64,000 nucleotides of DNA from Halovenus rubra (GCF_026586665.1 NZ_JAODIY010000005.1:154298-218297), one strand, 5' to 3'. Positions 53,654 to 63,250 are shown, counted from the first letter of the stretch. Program-made: numbers and translations. Notes: generated by a model from the sequence alone, not told the origin.

Positions 53654-53725
53654 GCGCATCACTTTGTTACCGCGATTGGTCTTTGAACGTTTCGATTTGA
53701 GCGCAGATTGTGGCGCGTCCACATA

Positions 53726-54379
53726 CTACTCATCGTACTCGTCGACTTCAGTTGCCTCAGGCGCGCTAGCAAGCGTCTTTAACCGCTCTTCGACGCCTTC
53801 GAGTGCTGGCTCGGGCTCGGAAAGCGGTTGGGTCCCGATGTCCCGCGCAAGGCTCTCCCCGTACGCGGTAATCGACGGTGGGACCGTCTGGAGTGCCATA
53901 TCCGCGCCCGCGTTGACCGCGAGCGCGATGAAATCTTCTTCCAGCGAATACTCTTGTTCAGTTAGCTCACCGTTTTGGTCGTATGTCTGGTATCGCCCAA
54001 AGCGTCGTGCCGCCTCAACGGCTTGGTCTGTCACGCCTGAATCAGCGAGGTAGTAATACCCCCTGGAAACCAGGACGGCTGCAGCCAGTAAGTCAAGGTA
54101 GTAATTTCTCTGATTACTGTCTTGGGTCCATAACTCATCCGAGAGAATCGAGCGTGTCAGCCGAAGCCCCTCGTAGGTGAGCTGGACGCCTGCAGCGTGA
54201 AGTGCACAGGAGGCCTCGTCGAATGACGGTTCGAGTACCCGTGCAGTCCGAACCGTGAGGATAGCTGGTGTCAGAGACACGTCGCCGAGCGTGTTCCGGA
54301 GATGGGCCTGGAACGCAGGCGGCTCGACGTCCGCAAGCGAATGCGCCAGTGTCTCTCTGACGACGGAAACTTCTGTCAC
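53726..54379 (-). CDS. Conserved haloarchaeal helical protein (polyprenyl-synthase-like fold possible)
   Basis: A 217-residue all-helical protein. Segments such as CALHAAGVQLTYEGLRLTRSIL (in part), YYLDLLAAAVLVSRGYYYLAD and AVEAARRFGRYQ resemble helices of the polyprenyl synthase superfamily, and I recall a haloarchaeal family of this look (DUF7114-like). The Asp-rich substrate motifs are absent, so no prenyltransferase activity is expected. The C-terminal tail is acidic. It is divergent from the SRPBCC gene at 54542. Confidence 0.6.
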   Translation of the reverse strand: MTEVSVVRETLAHSLADVEPPAFQAHLRNTLGDVSLTPAILTVRTARVLEPSFDEASCALHAAGVQLTYEGLRLTRSILSDELWTQDSNQRNYYLDLLAAAVLVSRGYYYLADSGVTDQAVEAARRFGRYQTYDQNGELTEQEYSLEEDFIALAVNAGADMALQTVPPSITAYGESLARDIGTQPLSEPEPALEGVEERLKTLASAPEATEVDEYDE

Positions 54380-54541
54380 TGTCCGTACCTTGGTGAAGGA
54401 GCTAAAAAGCTCTTTGAAACTACCCTTACATCACCGGAAGACCCAGACAGCCAATCATTGGGGGGTCAATGACCTCGTCTGGGGTCTCTCGTGGGGTCGG
54501 CGTGCACAACAGGAAAGTACTCCCGGGACGGACTGGGCCAT

Positions 54542-55069
54542 GTGCAACGTCTCGAAATCAGCACCGACGTGTACCTCCCTCCCGAGGATGTTTACGAATT
54601 TCTCCTCGATTTCCCGCGGTACGCACGCTACTCGAAGTATCTCGACCGTGTCGAACAGTACGGTGACGGAGACCCCGGCACCGAGTACGACCTCGTCTTT
54701 TCGTGGTGGAAACTCTCCTATACCGCACGCTCTGCGGTCACTGATGTCGAGCCGCCGTGGCGTATCGACTGGGAAACTGTCAAAGATATCGACGCCAACG
54801 GGTACTGGCGCGTCGAGACGGCTGACGAACAGGTGGATGACGACACTGAACCGGCCTGTGAGGTGTTTTTCATCGTCGAGTTCGATACATCAACCGCGAC
54901 ACGGGACGCGTTCACGCTTCCACGTTTGATTTCTTTCGATGCGATTCTTGACCGCGTTATCCCGAAGATTCAAACCGAGGGCCGAAGAGTTGTCGAACGG
55001 GTCGTCGCCGACCTTGAGGGAAAAGAACGTGATGTCGAGTTACGCGTCCACGAAACGCCATCACTCTGA
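54542..55069 (+). CDS. SRPBCC (polyketide cyclase/START-like) protein
   Basis: A 175-residue START-like protein. YLPPEDVYEFLLDFPRYARYSKY at the N-terminus (in part) is followed by GTEYDLVFSWWKLSYTARS and a long C-terminal helix (RRVVERVVADLEG). The fold binds hydrophobic ligands in a deep cavity. GTG 54542 gives a family-like start (VQRLEISTDVYLP); the longer frame from 54491 adds unlikely residues. A second SRPBCC gene follows 55 bases later, so the two may work together. Confidence 0.75.
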   Translation: MQRLEISTDVYLPPEDVYEFLLDFPRYARYSKYLDRVEQYGDGDPGTEYDLVFSWWKLSYTARSAVTDVEPPWRIDWETVKDIDANGYWRVETADEQVDDDTEPACEVFFIVEFDTSTATRDAFTLPRLISFDAILDRVIPKIQTEGRRVVERVVADLEGKERDVELRVHETPSL

Positions 55070-55124
55070 GTCGGTTGCTGGATGATAAACAAGGGTTAAT
55101 TACCGGAGTACCCTACATAACTGT

Positions 55125-55568
55125 ATGACTGTCGAGGTGGAGCGCGCGTTTGACGTCGAAGCGCCGATTGATGTGGTCTGGCCACTGTTGTCTGACGAAG
55201 AGACAAGAGCAGAGACAATCGGCGTTGTCGATTCCTACGAGGTCCGCGGTAAGAGCGGTCACAACAACGTTATCTGGAATCTTAGCTTACCGATTCCTGT
55301 TATCAGCTCTACAGTCTCGGTCCGGACACGAGATGTCGAACGCGACCCACCAAACTATGTCAAGTTCGCTGGCACATCGAAGGTAATGACTGTCACCGGC
55401 GAACACGAACTGAGCGAGACGGAAACTGGATGTCACGTTGTCAACCGGTTTGTTGTTGACGGAAAAGTGCCTGGCATTGAGAGTTTCTTCAAGCGGAATA
55501 TCGACACGGAAATCAGCAATTTCGAGCAGGCAATTCAGGACAGTGCGGCAGATGTCGAGGAGATCTGA
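55125..55568 (+). CDS. SRPBCC family protein (CoxG-like)
   Basis: A 147-residue START-like protein: VERAFDVEAPIDVVWPLLSDEE at the N-terminus (in part), TGEHELSETETGCHVVNRF in the middle and an ending helix (FFKRNIDTEISNFEQAI). It resembles CoxG-type ligand-binding proteins. No carbon monoxide dehydrogenase genes are near. It is the middle gene of a run with 54542 and the crotonase, whose start lies 1 base after this stop. Confidence 0.78.
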   Translation: MTVEVERAFDVEAPIDVVWPLLSDEETRAETIGVVDSYEVRGKSGHNNVIWNLSLPIPVISSTVSVRTRDVERDPPNYVKFAGTSKVMTVTGEHELSETETGCHVVNRFVVDGKVPGIESFFKRNIDTEISNFEQAIQDSAADVEEI

Positions 55569-55569
55569 G

Positions 55570-56265
55570 GTGATTGACACAAGTGTCGACGGCTCGGTTC
55601 GGGTAGTTACACTTGACCGGCCGGCTGCGAAGAATGCGCTCACTCCAGCAGGACTCGACGCGCTAGAAGCAGCCTTTGAAGATGCTACGGAGCCAGTGGT
55701 CTACCTGCATGGCGCTGGTCGTGCGTTCTGTGCTGGGGCTGACCTTGATACCGTTGCATCTCTCGACCGCGAGTCAGCAGTTGACTTCGCCGAGCACGGT
55801 CAGCGTGTGGCCCGAACAATCGAACAGTACGACGGTGCCGTCGTTGCCGGTATCGACGGTCCGGCACGAGGTGGCGGTGTAGAACTAGCGCTTGCCTGTG
55901 ACCTTCGTGTTGGGACGCCGGAGGCAACGCTGGCCGAAAGCGGTGTGTCGCTGGGCCTGTTTGGCGCGTGGGGTGGGACGGCACGGCTCCCTGCTATTGT
56001 CGGTGAAAGTATAGCACTAGATATCGCACTCTCGGGGCGCGTTCTCTCAGCACAAGACGCTCTCGACGCGGGAGTACTCAGCCGCGTCAGCGCTGAACCG
56101 AGAGCTGTCGCTGACGAACTCGCGGCCAACGACGAGACGGCACTCCGAACAATCAAGCACAGAGTCAGAGATACGGCTCCACAGGCTGAACAAGAAACGC
56201 GCGAAGCGGCAGCGTTTGGCGAACTTATCGAACGTCCTGACGTTCCCCACCGTTTCGATGAGTGA
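55570..56265 (+). CDS. Enoyl-CoA hydratase/isomerase family protein
   Basis: A 231-residue crotonase, slightly short. It has GRAFCAGADLDTVASL near residue 50, DGPARGGGVELALACDLR near residue 95 and SLGLFGAWGGTARLPAIVG near residue 125. The last lacks the usual catalytic Glu pair, so hydratase activity is doubtful. GTG 55570 gives the family start (VIDTSVDGSVRVVTLDRP) and GAGGAG lies just upstream. ATG 55552, overlapping the previous gene, is the alternative. It is the third crotonase paralogue in the window. Confidence 0.83.
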   Translation: MIDTSVDGSVRVVTLDRPAAKNALTPAGLDALEAAFEDATEPVVYLHGAGRAFCAGADLDTVASLDRESAVDFAEHGQRVARTIEQYDGAVVAGIDGPARGGGVELALACDLRVGTPEATLAESGVSLGLFGAWGGTARLPAIVGESIALDIALSGRVLSAQDALDAGVLSRVSAEPRAVADELAANDETALRTIKHRVRDTAPQAEQETREAAAFGELIERPDVPHRFDE

Positions 56266-56277
56266 TTGTTTTCTTTC

Positions 56278-57258
56278 TCACGGGACGGTTTCAAATGGTC
56301 GAATGGTCCACTCACCGTCACGGTACGCCTGCAGATAGTAGCTGATTCCTGGCTGGTGGGCAGCGCCAGTGATGATATGGACTGGCGTGTCTTCGGGAGC
56401 GTTGTAGAGCACATATGCAACAATCCGCTCGTTGCGCGCGTGCGTGAACAGTTCGAGTTCAGGGTCATGTCGTCGCAACCACTCACGTTCGAGGGGTTGT
56501 GGCAGAAACACTGTCTCGTAGTACTGTTGTAACTCCACGAGCTGGGACGGGTTAGCAGCAGCCTGCTGAGAGAGTTGGAACGAGACGAAATCCTCGCCAG
56601 TTGCAAGCTCCTCATGTGAGGTCAGAAACCCCGATGCGATATCACCCAAAGCAGCAGTGAACCGGTCGCCGTACATGTTCTTCCCGGCGTCGATGAGCGT
56701 GAATGTCCGTTCGCGAAATTCTGAGGCGACCGACCGGAGGTCTGCTCCGAGACGCTCGTCAGCGGCAAACTCTCGGTTAATCTCTCCCGGTATGTGCGAA
56801 TCGATATTCTGTTCGCGACAGTGATGCATTGCCCACCGGTAGTCGTCGACCTGACAGACATCGTCCATATCTGCAAAGTACATTGGGCGGATACCCTGTT
56901 CACAGTATACCGCGGCCCCGTTGTCGAGGTAATTTGTGATATGCTTGCGGAGGAAGCACCGCTCTTTTTGCGTATCGGCGTGCGTAACGCCGTGGACGAA
57001 CACCGGTCGGCCATCGACGGCGACTCGTGTCCCTGGTATCGTACTCTCTGTGCTCTTTGGGCCGTCTATTTCCCGTCTGTGGAGTATTTTCCAGCGTTCT
57101 TTTGCCTTGAGGTAGGCATCGTGTTCTGACACCGTGTCGATAATCGACGTGAGTGCGTCGAGTGTGTCAGCGTTGCGGACTGCATCGAGCCATGTCCGCT
57201 CTTTTCCCGTCAGACTGCCGCCGCCTGCTTTTTTGGCTGTGTCTGACTCGTCGGCCAT
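56278..57258 (-). CDS. TraB/GumN-like domain protein
   Basis: A 326-residue protein. RPVFVHGVTHADTQKERCFLR near residue 80 (in part) carries a His near the first strand, CEQGIRP an acidic residue soon after, and HIITGAAHQPGISYYLQAY near the C-terminus a second His in a GxxH setting. This is the layout of TraB/GumN (Tiki-like) putative metalloproteases, though the motifs are loose. No signal peptide is seen. ATG 57258 was preferred to 57282. It converges with the crotonase. Confidence 0.55.
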   Translation of the reverse strand: MADESDTAKKAGGGSLTGKERTWLDAVRNADTLDALTSIIDTVSEHDAYLKAKERWKILHRREIDGPKSTESTIPGTRVAVDGRPVFVHGVTHADTQKERCFLRKHITNYLDNGAAVYCEQGIRPMYFADMDDVCQVDDYRWAMHHCREQNIDSHIPGEINREFAADERLGADLRSVASEFRERTFTLIDAGKNMYGDRFTAALGDIASGFLTSHEELATGEDFVSFQLSQQAAANPSQLVELQQYYETVFLPQPLEREWLRRHDPELELFTHARNERIVAYVLYNAPEDTPVHIITGAAHQPGISYYLQAYRDGEWTIRPFETVP

Positions 57259-57473
57259 GCTGTTACATTTTGCTGTGGTCATAGTAAACCGTTGTCCTGA
57301 CAGCCGTGCCTACAGTAGCCTGTCTCGTGCATTGATCATAGACTGTCTGTCGCGTATCTAACTGAGGAACTATCTTCGCATAACTTTCTGATCTGTCGTG
57401 TCAATTCATTCTGTCTGTCTCATTACCGCCAGTCGCCAGTACAGTTTTGGTGACTGCGAACCGAGTCAGTGGT

Positions 57474-58634
57474 ATGGATGGGGACCACTGCAACGAGACA
57501 CCACCCGAACATGGCCACTCGGACAGGTGGCCGACGTGGCTGTGTGAGACAGTCGACACTGTTCACACGGTACTCGATGAAGCACACTCCCCGGCAGCTC
57601 TGGGAACATCTCTCGTCGACTCACTCATAACTGTTTCTGGAGTCGGCTTCGTTTGGGTCGGGACCGAGCGGGGAAGTACACTCAGAGTACGTAGCGGGCC
57701 ATCGACTACGTCACTCCCGTCAACGCTGGAGCCAGACGGTGAAACACTGACGGGAGTTGTCGAGGCAAGCGGCGATGTGTGGACGGGAGCAGAAACTGAC
57801 CATTCCGATGTCTCGAGAGTAGTGGCTGCAGCTGGTGCAGATATAGACAGGTACGCATCGTTCGTTGCAATCCCGCTTCACGGAGACAAGGGAAAGTACG
57901 GCGTGTTTCATTTGTATTTGGACAGCTCCGACCGGACGCACGAGGAGACTCTCTCGTCGGTCGGTTCGGCAATTGGCCGACGAATCGATGCCTTTGAGAC
58001 AGCCTCCCAGTTGACACGCGAACGCAAGCGACTGGAATCGCTGCGGAGTCTCGTTTCTCACGACCTCAGCAACCCGCTGAATGTCGCCTCCGGTCGGGTT
58101 GAACTCGCATCGATTGACGAGGACACTTCTCATCTCGATACTGTTGAGGCCGCTCTGACTGAGGTGGATGAACTAATGAAACGTGGTGTAAGCCTAGTCG
58201 AAGTTGGCCACCCTGTCGAGGAAACAGAAGAACTCTCGCTCGCGTCGCTAGCACAGGACTGCTGGTCCGATGTGAACACACAACAACACGACCTTGCTGT
58301 CGAGGACTTCCAGTTTGTTGGTGAGCGCGCACGTGTGAGAGTACTATTGAACGAACTCTTGGAGAATGCCTCTCTCCATAGCGACGATACGATGACCGTC
58401 GAGGTCGGCCCACTCTCGGAAAGCGTTGGGTTCTACGTCGCGGACAGCGGGCCTGGGATTCCCGCTGATGAACGTGAATACGTCATAGACGCTGGCTATA
58501 CCACGTGCCCGGACAGAACTGGTGTAGGACTCTCGATAGCGACAGAAGTCGCTGGGGCACACGGATGGGATATTACAGTTGGTGCTGGGGACAGGGAAGG
58601 AACGCGTGTCGAAATCGTTGTTAGCCACTGGTAA
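57474..58634 (+). CDS. GAF-domain sensor histidine kinase
   Basis: A 386-residue soluble kinase. A GAF domain (about 40-185; GVGFVWVGTERGS, YASFVAIPLHGDKGKYGVFHL in part) leads to HisKA with SLVSHDLSNPLNVASG near residue 205. The ATPase domain has NELLENASLHS, DSGPGIPADE and TGVGLSIA. CheB follows after 28 bases on the same strand, an unusual pairing. ATG 57474 was chosen as the nearer start with a plausible N-terminus. Confidence 0.88.
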   Translation: MDGDHCNETPPEHGHSDRWPTWLCETVDTVHTVLDEAHSPAALGTSLVDSLITVSGVGFVWVGTERGSTLRVRSGPSTTSLPSTLEPDGETLTGVVEASGDVWTGAETDHSDVSRVVAAAGADIDRYASFVAIPLHGDKGKYGVFHLYLDSSDRTHEETLSSVGSAIGRRIDAFETASQLTRERKRLESLRSLVSHDLSNPLNVASGRVELASIDEDTSHLDTVEAALTEVDELMKRGVSLVEVGHPVEETEELSLASLAQDCWSDVNTQQHDLAVEDFQFVGERARVRVLLNELLENASLHSDDTMTVEVGPLSESVGFYVADSGPGIPADEREYVIDAGYTTCPDRTGVGLSIATEVAGAHGWDITVGAGDREGTRVEIVVSHW

Positions 58635-58662
58635 GAAGCACATACAGAAATGGTACGTACAT

Positions 58663-59718
58663 ATGCATGACGGAGAAGATGTGGTAGAGGCGGTTGTCGT
58701 CGATGACTCTCAGTTCATGCGTGTCCAGATAACTAAAGTACTCGAAGAGGGGGGTATCACTGTCGTTGACGACGCACGGAACGGGACCGACGCTATCGAG
58801 ACAGTCGAAACGCACAATCCAGATGTCGTAACGATGGATGTCAAGATGCCGGGAATGGACGGTATCGAGGCTGTCAAACGAATTATGGCGACACATCCGA
58901 CGCCGATTCTGATGTTGAGCCGGTACACCGAAGAGGGAGCAGAGACGACATTCGAGGCACTTGATGCCGGTGCCGTCGATTTCTTTATGAAGCCCGGCGG
59001 TGAGGTGTCGACTTCTCTTCTTCGGTCCGCTGAGGATCTTGTTGATTCGGTCCGTCTCGTGGCACAAGCCGATGTCTCCGCGATACCGTCGACATCCACC
59101 GAGACAGCAACGGCAACGCCGGAACCGCTGCATTCGACATCCCCGGCGACAGTGGTCCTCGCTGCATCGACCGGTGGGCCACCAGAGGTACAATCAATAC
59201 TCTCAGCGCTCCCGGAGACGTTTGATGCCCGTGTCTTCGTTATCCAACATATGCCCGATGAGTTTACTGCCCGGTTCGCCCAACGACTAGATACCCTTTC
59301 TGAACTTGCTGTTCAAGAGGCAACGCATCGAGGCTCAGTCAAGCCGGGTGAAGCTGTCGTCAGCAAAGGAGGCTATCATCTGGTTCCTCGAAACGACAAT
59401 GGGACAGCAATATCTTACGACCTCACACAGAGTGAGCCAGTACACAATGTCCGCCCTGCGGCCGATGTGACACTTGAATCTGCTGCAGCAGTCTGCCAGC
59501 ACCCACTTGTTGTTGTTGTCCTCACTGGGATGGGGTCAGACGGTGCAGTCGGTGTCGAACACGTCGCTGATGCCGGTGGGACTGTTATTGTCCAGAAGCC
59601 AGCAACCGCGAGCATCGCCACAATGCCTGAACACGCAATCGAGACTGGCTGTGTCGACGATATCTGTCCGCCACAGGCGATTCCAGAACGGATTATCGAG
59701 ACACTCAGAGATTCATAG
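58663..59718 (+). CDS. cheB: Chemotaxis response regulator protein-glutamate methylesterase
   Basis: A 351-residue CheB. The receiver domain has the Asp pair VVVDDSQ and phospho-acceptor Asp59 in TMDVKMPGMDG. A Ser/Thr-rich linker follows (about 136-160). The esterase has the catalytic triad Ser169 (AASTGGPP), His196 (VIQHMP) and Asp293 (TGMGSDGAVG). It removes methyl groups (or deamidates) from transducers during adaptation. It lies outside any che cluster, 28 bases after a GAF kinase that could phosphorylate it. ATG 58663 begins the family N-terminus. Confidence 0.92.
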   Translation: MHDGEDVVEAVVVDDSQFMRVQITKVLEEGGITVVDDARNGTDAIETVETHNPDVVTMDVKMPGMDGIEAVKRIMATHPTPILMLSRYTEEGAETTFEALDAGAVDFFMKPGGEVSTSLLRSAEDLVDSVRLVAQADVSAIPSTSTETATATPEPLHSTSPATVVLAASTGGPPEVQSILSALPETFDARVFVIQHMPDEFTARFAQRLDTLSELAVQEATHRGSVKPGEAVVSKGGYHLVPRNDNGTAISYDLTQSEPVHNVRPAADVTLESAAAVCQHPLVVVVLTGMGSDGAVGVEHVADAGGTVIVQKPATASIATMPEHAIETGCVDDICPPQAIPERIIETLRDS

Positions 59719-59758
59719 CAACTTGGTGCTTTTCTGGGAGGGAATGCTACGTACCGGT

Positions 59759-60805
59759 ATGACGACGCTAATTTACGGTGCATACGGCTACACTGGTGAA
59801 CGCATTGCCCGTGTGGCAGCCAAACGCGGTCTTGATATTATTGTTGCTGGTCGACACGGGACAAAAACGCGCGGCCTTGGAGTCGAACTCGGCGTCGAGT
59901 CACGAGTATTTGAGCCGAGCAACGCAAACTCGTCCCTGAACGAGGTTGAGACTGTTCTCAACTGCGCTGGTCCTTTCGAGCAAACAGCCGACCCGATTGT
60001 CGACGCCTGTCTCGATACAGGGACAGCATATCTCGACATCACCGGCGAGCTTCCGGTCTTTGAGGCACTTGCCGAGCGTGATAGAGAAGCCGAGGAAGCC
60101 GGTATCCCGCTCCTCCCCGGTCTCGGGTTTGATATTGTTCCAACTGACTGTCTGGCCTGTCATCTTCATGACCGCCTCCCGGACGCAACGCAGCTCCGGC
60201 TTGGTGTCGAGGCACGGACTGACGTCTCGGGTGGAACTGTGGCCTCTGCAGTTGAGCATGCAGGCCGTGGTGCATGCATCCGCCGGGATGGTGTCTTGGA
60301 ACGTGCGACGATTGGTTCTCACTCGCAAGAAATTGACTTCGGTAACGGCTCACGGAACGCGGGTCTTCTCCCGCTTGCTGATGTTTCGACAGCGTACTAC
60401 ACTACCGGTATTGAAAACATCGAGACGTATATGGCCCTCCCTGAACTGGCTACCCACACACTCCAGCTAACCCAGCCCCTTTCAGCGCTGCTCGCGGTCA
60501 CGCCGGTAAAACGGACAGTTCAGCAGTTGGCTCGCTGGCTAGTCGGTTCCCCTTCCGAACGTGGCAGTGTCTTTGTCTGGGGCGAAGCATCACATGGCGA
60601 GGAAACCGTCTGTTCTCGACTCGAAACGCCTGATCCGTACGCATTGACCGTCAATGCCACAACAACGGCGCTCCAGCGCCTCAACGCGATGGATACACTC
60701 CCAACTGGGTTCGAGACGCCTGCAGTGGTCTTTGACGCTGACTTTGTCCTTGGCCTCGATGGGGTTGAAGGGTTCCATGATGACCCAGTGACCGGTTCTG
60801 TCTGA
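59759..60805 (+). CDS. Saccharopine dehydrogenase-like NAD(P)-binding protein
   Basis: A 348-residue protein with the Rossmann start LIYGAYGYTGERIARVAAKRG. It continues with VLNCAGPFEQTADPIVDACLDTGTAYLDITGE (in part) and PLLPGLGFDIVPTD, the pattern of the saccharopine dehydrogenase-like oxidoreductases, also called trans-acting enoyl reductase-like. The substrate is unknown and may be lipid-related. In-frame ATG 59744 (five residues longer) is the alternative start. It follows cheB on the same strand. Confidence 0.82.
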   Translation: MTTLIYGAYGYTGERIARVAAKRGLDIIVAGRHGTKTRGLGVELGVESRVFEPSNANSSLNEVETVLNCAGPFEQTADPIVDACLDTGTAYLDITGELPVFEALAERDREAEEAGIPLLPGLGFDIVPTDCLACHLHDRLPDATQLRLGVEARTDVSGGTVASAVEHAGRGACIRRDGVLERATIGSHSQEIDFGNGSRNAGLLPLADVSTAYYTTGIENIETYMALPELATHTLQLTQPLSALLAVTPVKRTVQQLARWLVGSPSERGSVFVWGEASHGEETVCSRLETPDPYALTVNATTTALQRLNAMDTLPTGFETPAVVFDADFVLGLDGVEGFHDDPVTGSV

Positions 60806-60843
60806 AGTAACAGATCTATGGACGCCGAGCGCAAACTGTCTGT

Positions 60844-61125
60844 ATGGCCGACCTGACAGAGAAAACCGACCGATACGAGCAGTTGCTTGACGAGGCGCTT
60901 ACTGCCGCTGAGATTGCGTCACAACCGGAGACACCACTGGCGAACGGTGCTGCTGATTGTGTCGAGATGGCCCGTTCGTATCTCGAAGATGGCCGTCACT
61001 TCCGTGAGGAAGACGACCTCGTGAATGCACTTGCCGCATTCTCTTATGGGCACGCTTGGCTAGACGCGGGCGCGCGCCTTGGACTGCTTGCTGTCCCACA
61101 GGAGGGCCATCTGTTTACCGTGTAA
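60844..61125 (+). CDS. DUF357 family protein
   Basis: A 93-residue helical protein. It shows the DUF357 signature MARSYLEDGRHFREEDDLVNALAAFSYGHAWLDAGARLGLL (only part is quoted elsewhere), a two-helix archaeal domain of unknown function that is often near RNA or nucleotide enzymes. It starts 38 bases after the saccharopine dehydrogenase-like gene and may share its transcript. The 294 bases after it hold no gene. Confidence 0.82.
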   Translation: MADLTEKTDRYEQLLDEALTAAEIASQPETPLANGAADCVEMARSYLEDGRHFREEDDLVNALAAFSYGHAWLDAGARLGLLAVPQEGHLFTV

Positions 61126-61419
61126 CGTAGCCAGCACCTATTTCGTGCATATTCGACGCCGTGATTGTTATATTGGTCCGATTGATACGGTCCTAATTGG
61201 ACTGTTACCCACGATAAACACAGGGTACGTGTCTGTACATGTGACGCGACGCCGAACCCCTGTGTGTCCGTGAGATTTCACACTGCATAGCAGGTGTCTC
61301 TGTGTTTTAACTGTACTCCGGGATTACGTCTCCGTCCTCAAGGAGCAACGCAGGGGAGCGGAGCGACCGAGTAGGGTAGTTCACCAGCGCCACGTGTTGG
61401 CAACCATTCACGATTGAAC

Positions 61420-61941
61420 TTACTCTTCGGAGAGTAATCCGGCGTTGCTTCCATAGTTTTGTTCGGCAAAGAGCAGTGCAACCAACGCAAAAATAATGAT
61501 TCCATAGGAGCCAGCAGCGAACAGGGCATCCTTTGTCGAGGCGTATTCGCCTGTTCGAAAAATAATGGCTTTCCGAACCATCGCGATGACTCCGGTATAG
61601 ATAACAAGCTGGACGATTCGTCGGGTCTTGTTTTCCTCGACGTACGCAAGAACCGTCTGGTATACCTCGACAATGATGAGCAACAGGAGACCTGTATCTA
61701 TAAATCCAATAACGACGAGCGGGTCAGTGATACTCCCAGACTGCATTGCCTCAAGTATCTGTAACATCAGGTCGATGACCCCGATTGCAAAGAGTATTGC
61801 AAAAACGGTAGCCGCAGCCAGTTCGACTCCCTGAACAAAGCGGCCAATAATGCGCGAGTATTGTTCTTCTAACGACTTCGAGGCGTCTGGACTATCTGTG
61901 TCGGACGGACCCTCTGGACCGGCGGACTGCTCATCGCTCAT
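61420..61941 (-). CDS. PsiE-family membrane protein
   Basis: A 173-residue protein with a charged N-terminal tail (about 1-35) and four membrane helices; VELAAATVFAILFAIGVIDL is the first. It fits the phosphate-starvation-inducible PsiE family: GLLLLIIVEVYQTVLAYVEE in the middle and VIAMVRKAIIF before the last helix. The role is unknown. ATG 61941 removes 45 residues of unlikely upstream sequence. Monocistronic, divergent from tfb. Confidence 0.78.
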   Translation of the reverse strand: MSDEQSAGPEGPSDTDSPDASKSLEEQYSRIIGRFVQGVELAAATVFAILFAIGVIDLMLQILEAMQSGSITDPLVVIGFIDTGLLLLIIVEVYQTVLAYVEENKTRRIVQLVIYTGVIAMVRKAIIFRTGEYASTKDALFAAGSYGIIIFALVALLFAEQNYGSNAGLLSEE

Positions 61942-62287
61942 TGATAAATCATACTGCTTGTATCCGGGTCGGTTACTGCTCACCCAATGAAATGTATGTG
62001 CGCTAGACACATATATCGCCGGTCGTAGTAAGTTGAAACGGTGACTGCTCACCGGCCACTGCGTTCCTCTGGTCACACTGCCCGGCCCACACGAGACACT
62101 TTCTCAATACATACTCGCGGAATAACACACGCTATTCTGATCTTTGTGGCCGTATTCGATGCTCTCTACTATAATCAGATTGTAAAATAGTGGGGTAACT
62201 TTTATATGTGTGAATTACTAACCAGACATTAGCGAAACGACCGGCAGACATATGTAGGTTTGTTATCCGGCAACAGAAAATCCAAAA
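61942..62287. promoter_or_regulatory. Divergent promoter region of psiE-like and tfb genes
   Basis: No gene is seen. A TTTATATG element at 62201-62208 is a good TATA box for tfb, which would then carry a leader of about 55 bases, unusual where most transcripts are leaderless. The left part contains TATATC-type bases near 62013 for the minus-strand gene. Confidence 0.45.
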
Positions 62288-63250
62288 ATGAGTGAATCAC
62301 CACCCCGTACGCGAACGACCGAGCGAACGACCGAACACGACGAGACAGAGAAAGAAGACGTCTGTCCGGAATGTGGCGGCAGTCTTGCAACAGATGCAGA
62401 ACACGGTGAGACTGTCTGTACCGACTGTGGACTAGTTGTCGAAGAAGACGAAATTGACCCTGGACCGGAGTGGCGTGCCTTCGATTCGAGTGAGCGAGAC
62501 GAGAAATCCCGCGTCGGTGCACCGACGACAAATATGATGCACGACAAGGGCCTGTCGACGAACATTGGCTGGCAAGACAAAGACGCGTACGGCAACGCGC
62601 TGTCGAGTCGCCAACGCGAGAAGATGCAACGGTTACGTACCTGGAATGAGCGGTTCCGTACCCGCGACTCCAAGGAACGTAACCTCAAGCAAGCCCTCGG
62701 CGAAATCGACCGGATGGCCTCCGCGCTTGGTCTGCCTGAAAATGTTCGGGAAACAGCAAGTGTCATCTACCGACGCGCGCTCGAAGACGACTTGCTTCCC
62801 GGCCGCTCTATCGAAGGGGTCGCCAGTTCGTCGCTGTATGCGGCGGCACGGCAGGCCGGAACACCGCGCTCGCTCGACGAACTTGAACGCGTTTCTCGCG
62901 TCGACCGGATGGAACTCACCCGAACATACCGCTACATTATCCGCGAACTTGAACTTGAAGTTAAACCCGCAGATCCAGAACACTATGTCCCGCGGTTTGC
63001 CTCTGAGCTTTCCCTCTCAGAGGAGGCTGAGCGACGCGCGCGGGACCTGATCGAACGCGGCCGCGGACAGGGTGTTATCAGCGGTAAGTCGCCCGTCGGA
63101 CTTGCGGCAGCTGCCATCTACGCTGCATCACTACTGACCAACCAGAAGCTCACCCAGAGTGAAGTCGGCGATGTGGCCGACGTTTCTGAGGTCACAATTC
63201 GGAACCGCTACCACGAACTGCTTGAAGTCAACTCGGAAATACAGTCCTGA
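62288..63250 (+). CDS. tfb: Transcription initiation factor IIB
   Basis: A 320-residue TFB. The N-terminal zinc ribbon has CPECGGS and CTDCGLV. A B-reader/linker region follows, with GPEWRAFDSSERDEKSRVG and NMMHDKGLSTNIGW in the conserved order. Two cyclin repeats come next: ALGLPENVRETASVIYRRA begins the first and the second ends with EVTIRNRYHELLE. It recruits RNA polymerase to TBP-bound promoters. Haloarchaea carry several tfb paralogues. This one lies directly before the rRNA operon. Confidence 0.94.
   Translation: MSESPPRTRTTERTTEHDETEKEDVCPECGGSLATDAEHGETVCTDCGLVVEEDEIDPGPEWRAFDSSERDEKSRVGAPTTNMMHDKGLSTNIGWQDKDAYGNALSSRQREKMQRLRTWNERFRTRDSKERNLKQALGEIDRMASALGLPENVRETASVIYRRALEDDLLPGRSIEGVASSSLYAAARQAGTPRSLDELERVSRVDRMELTRTYRYIIRELELEVKPADPEHYVPRFASELSLSEEAERRARDLIERGRGQGVISGKSPVGLAAAAIYAASLLTNQKLTQSEVGDVADVSEVTIRNRYHELLEVNSEIQS

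Noticed and set aside
61126..61419. GC-rich repeat-like sequence (GGAGCGGAGCGACCGAG) after DUF357 as an insertion-sequence end
   Set aside because: No inverted partner or transposase could be found, so it is left as an empty gap.
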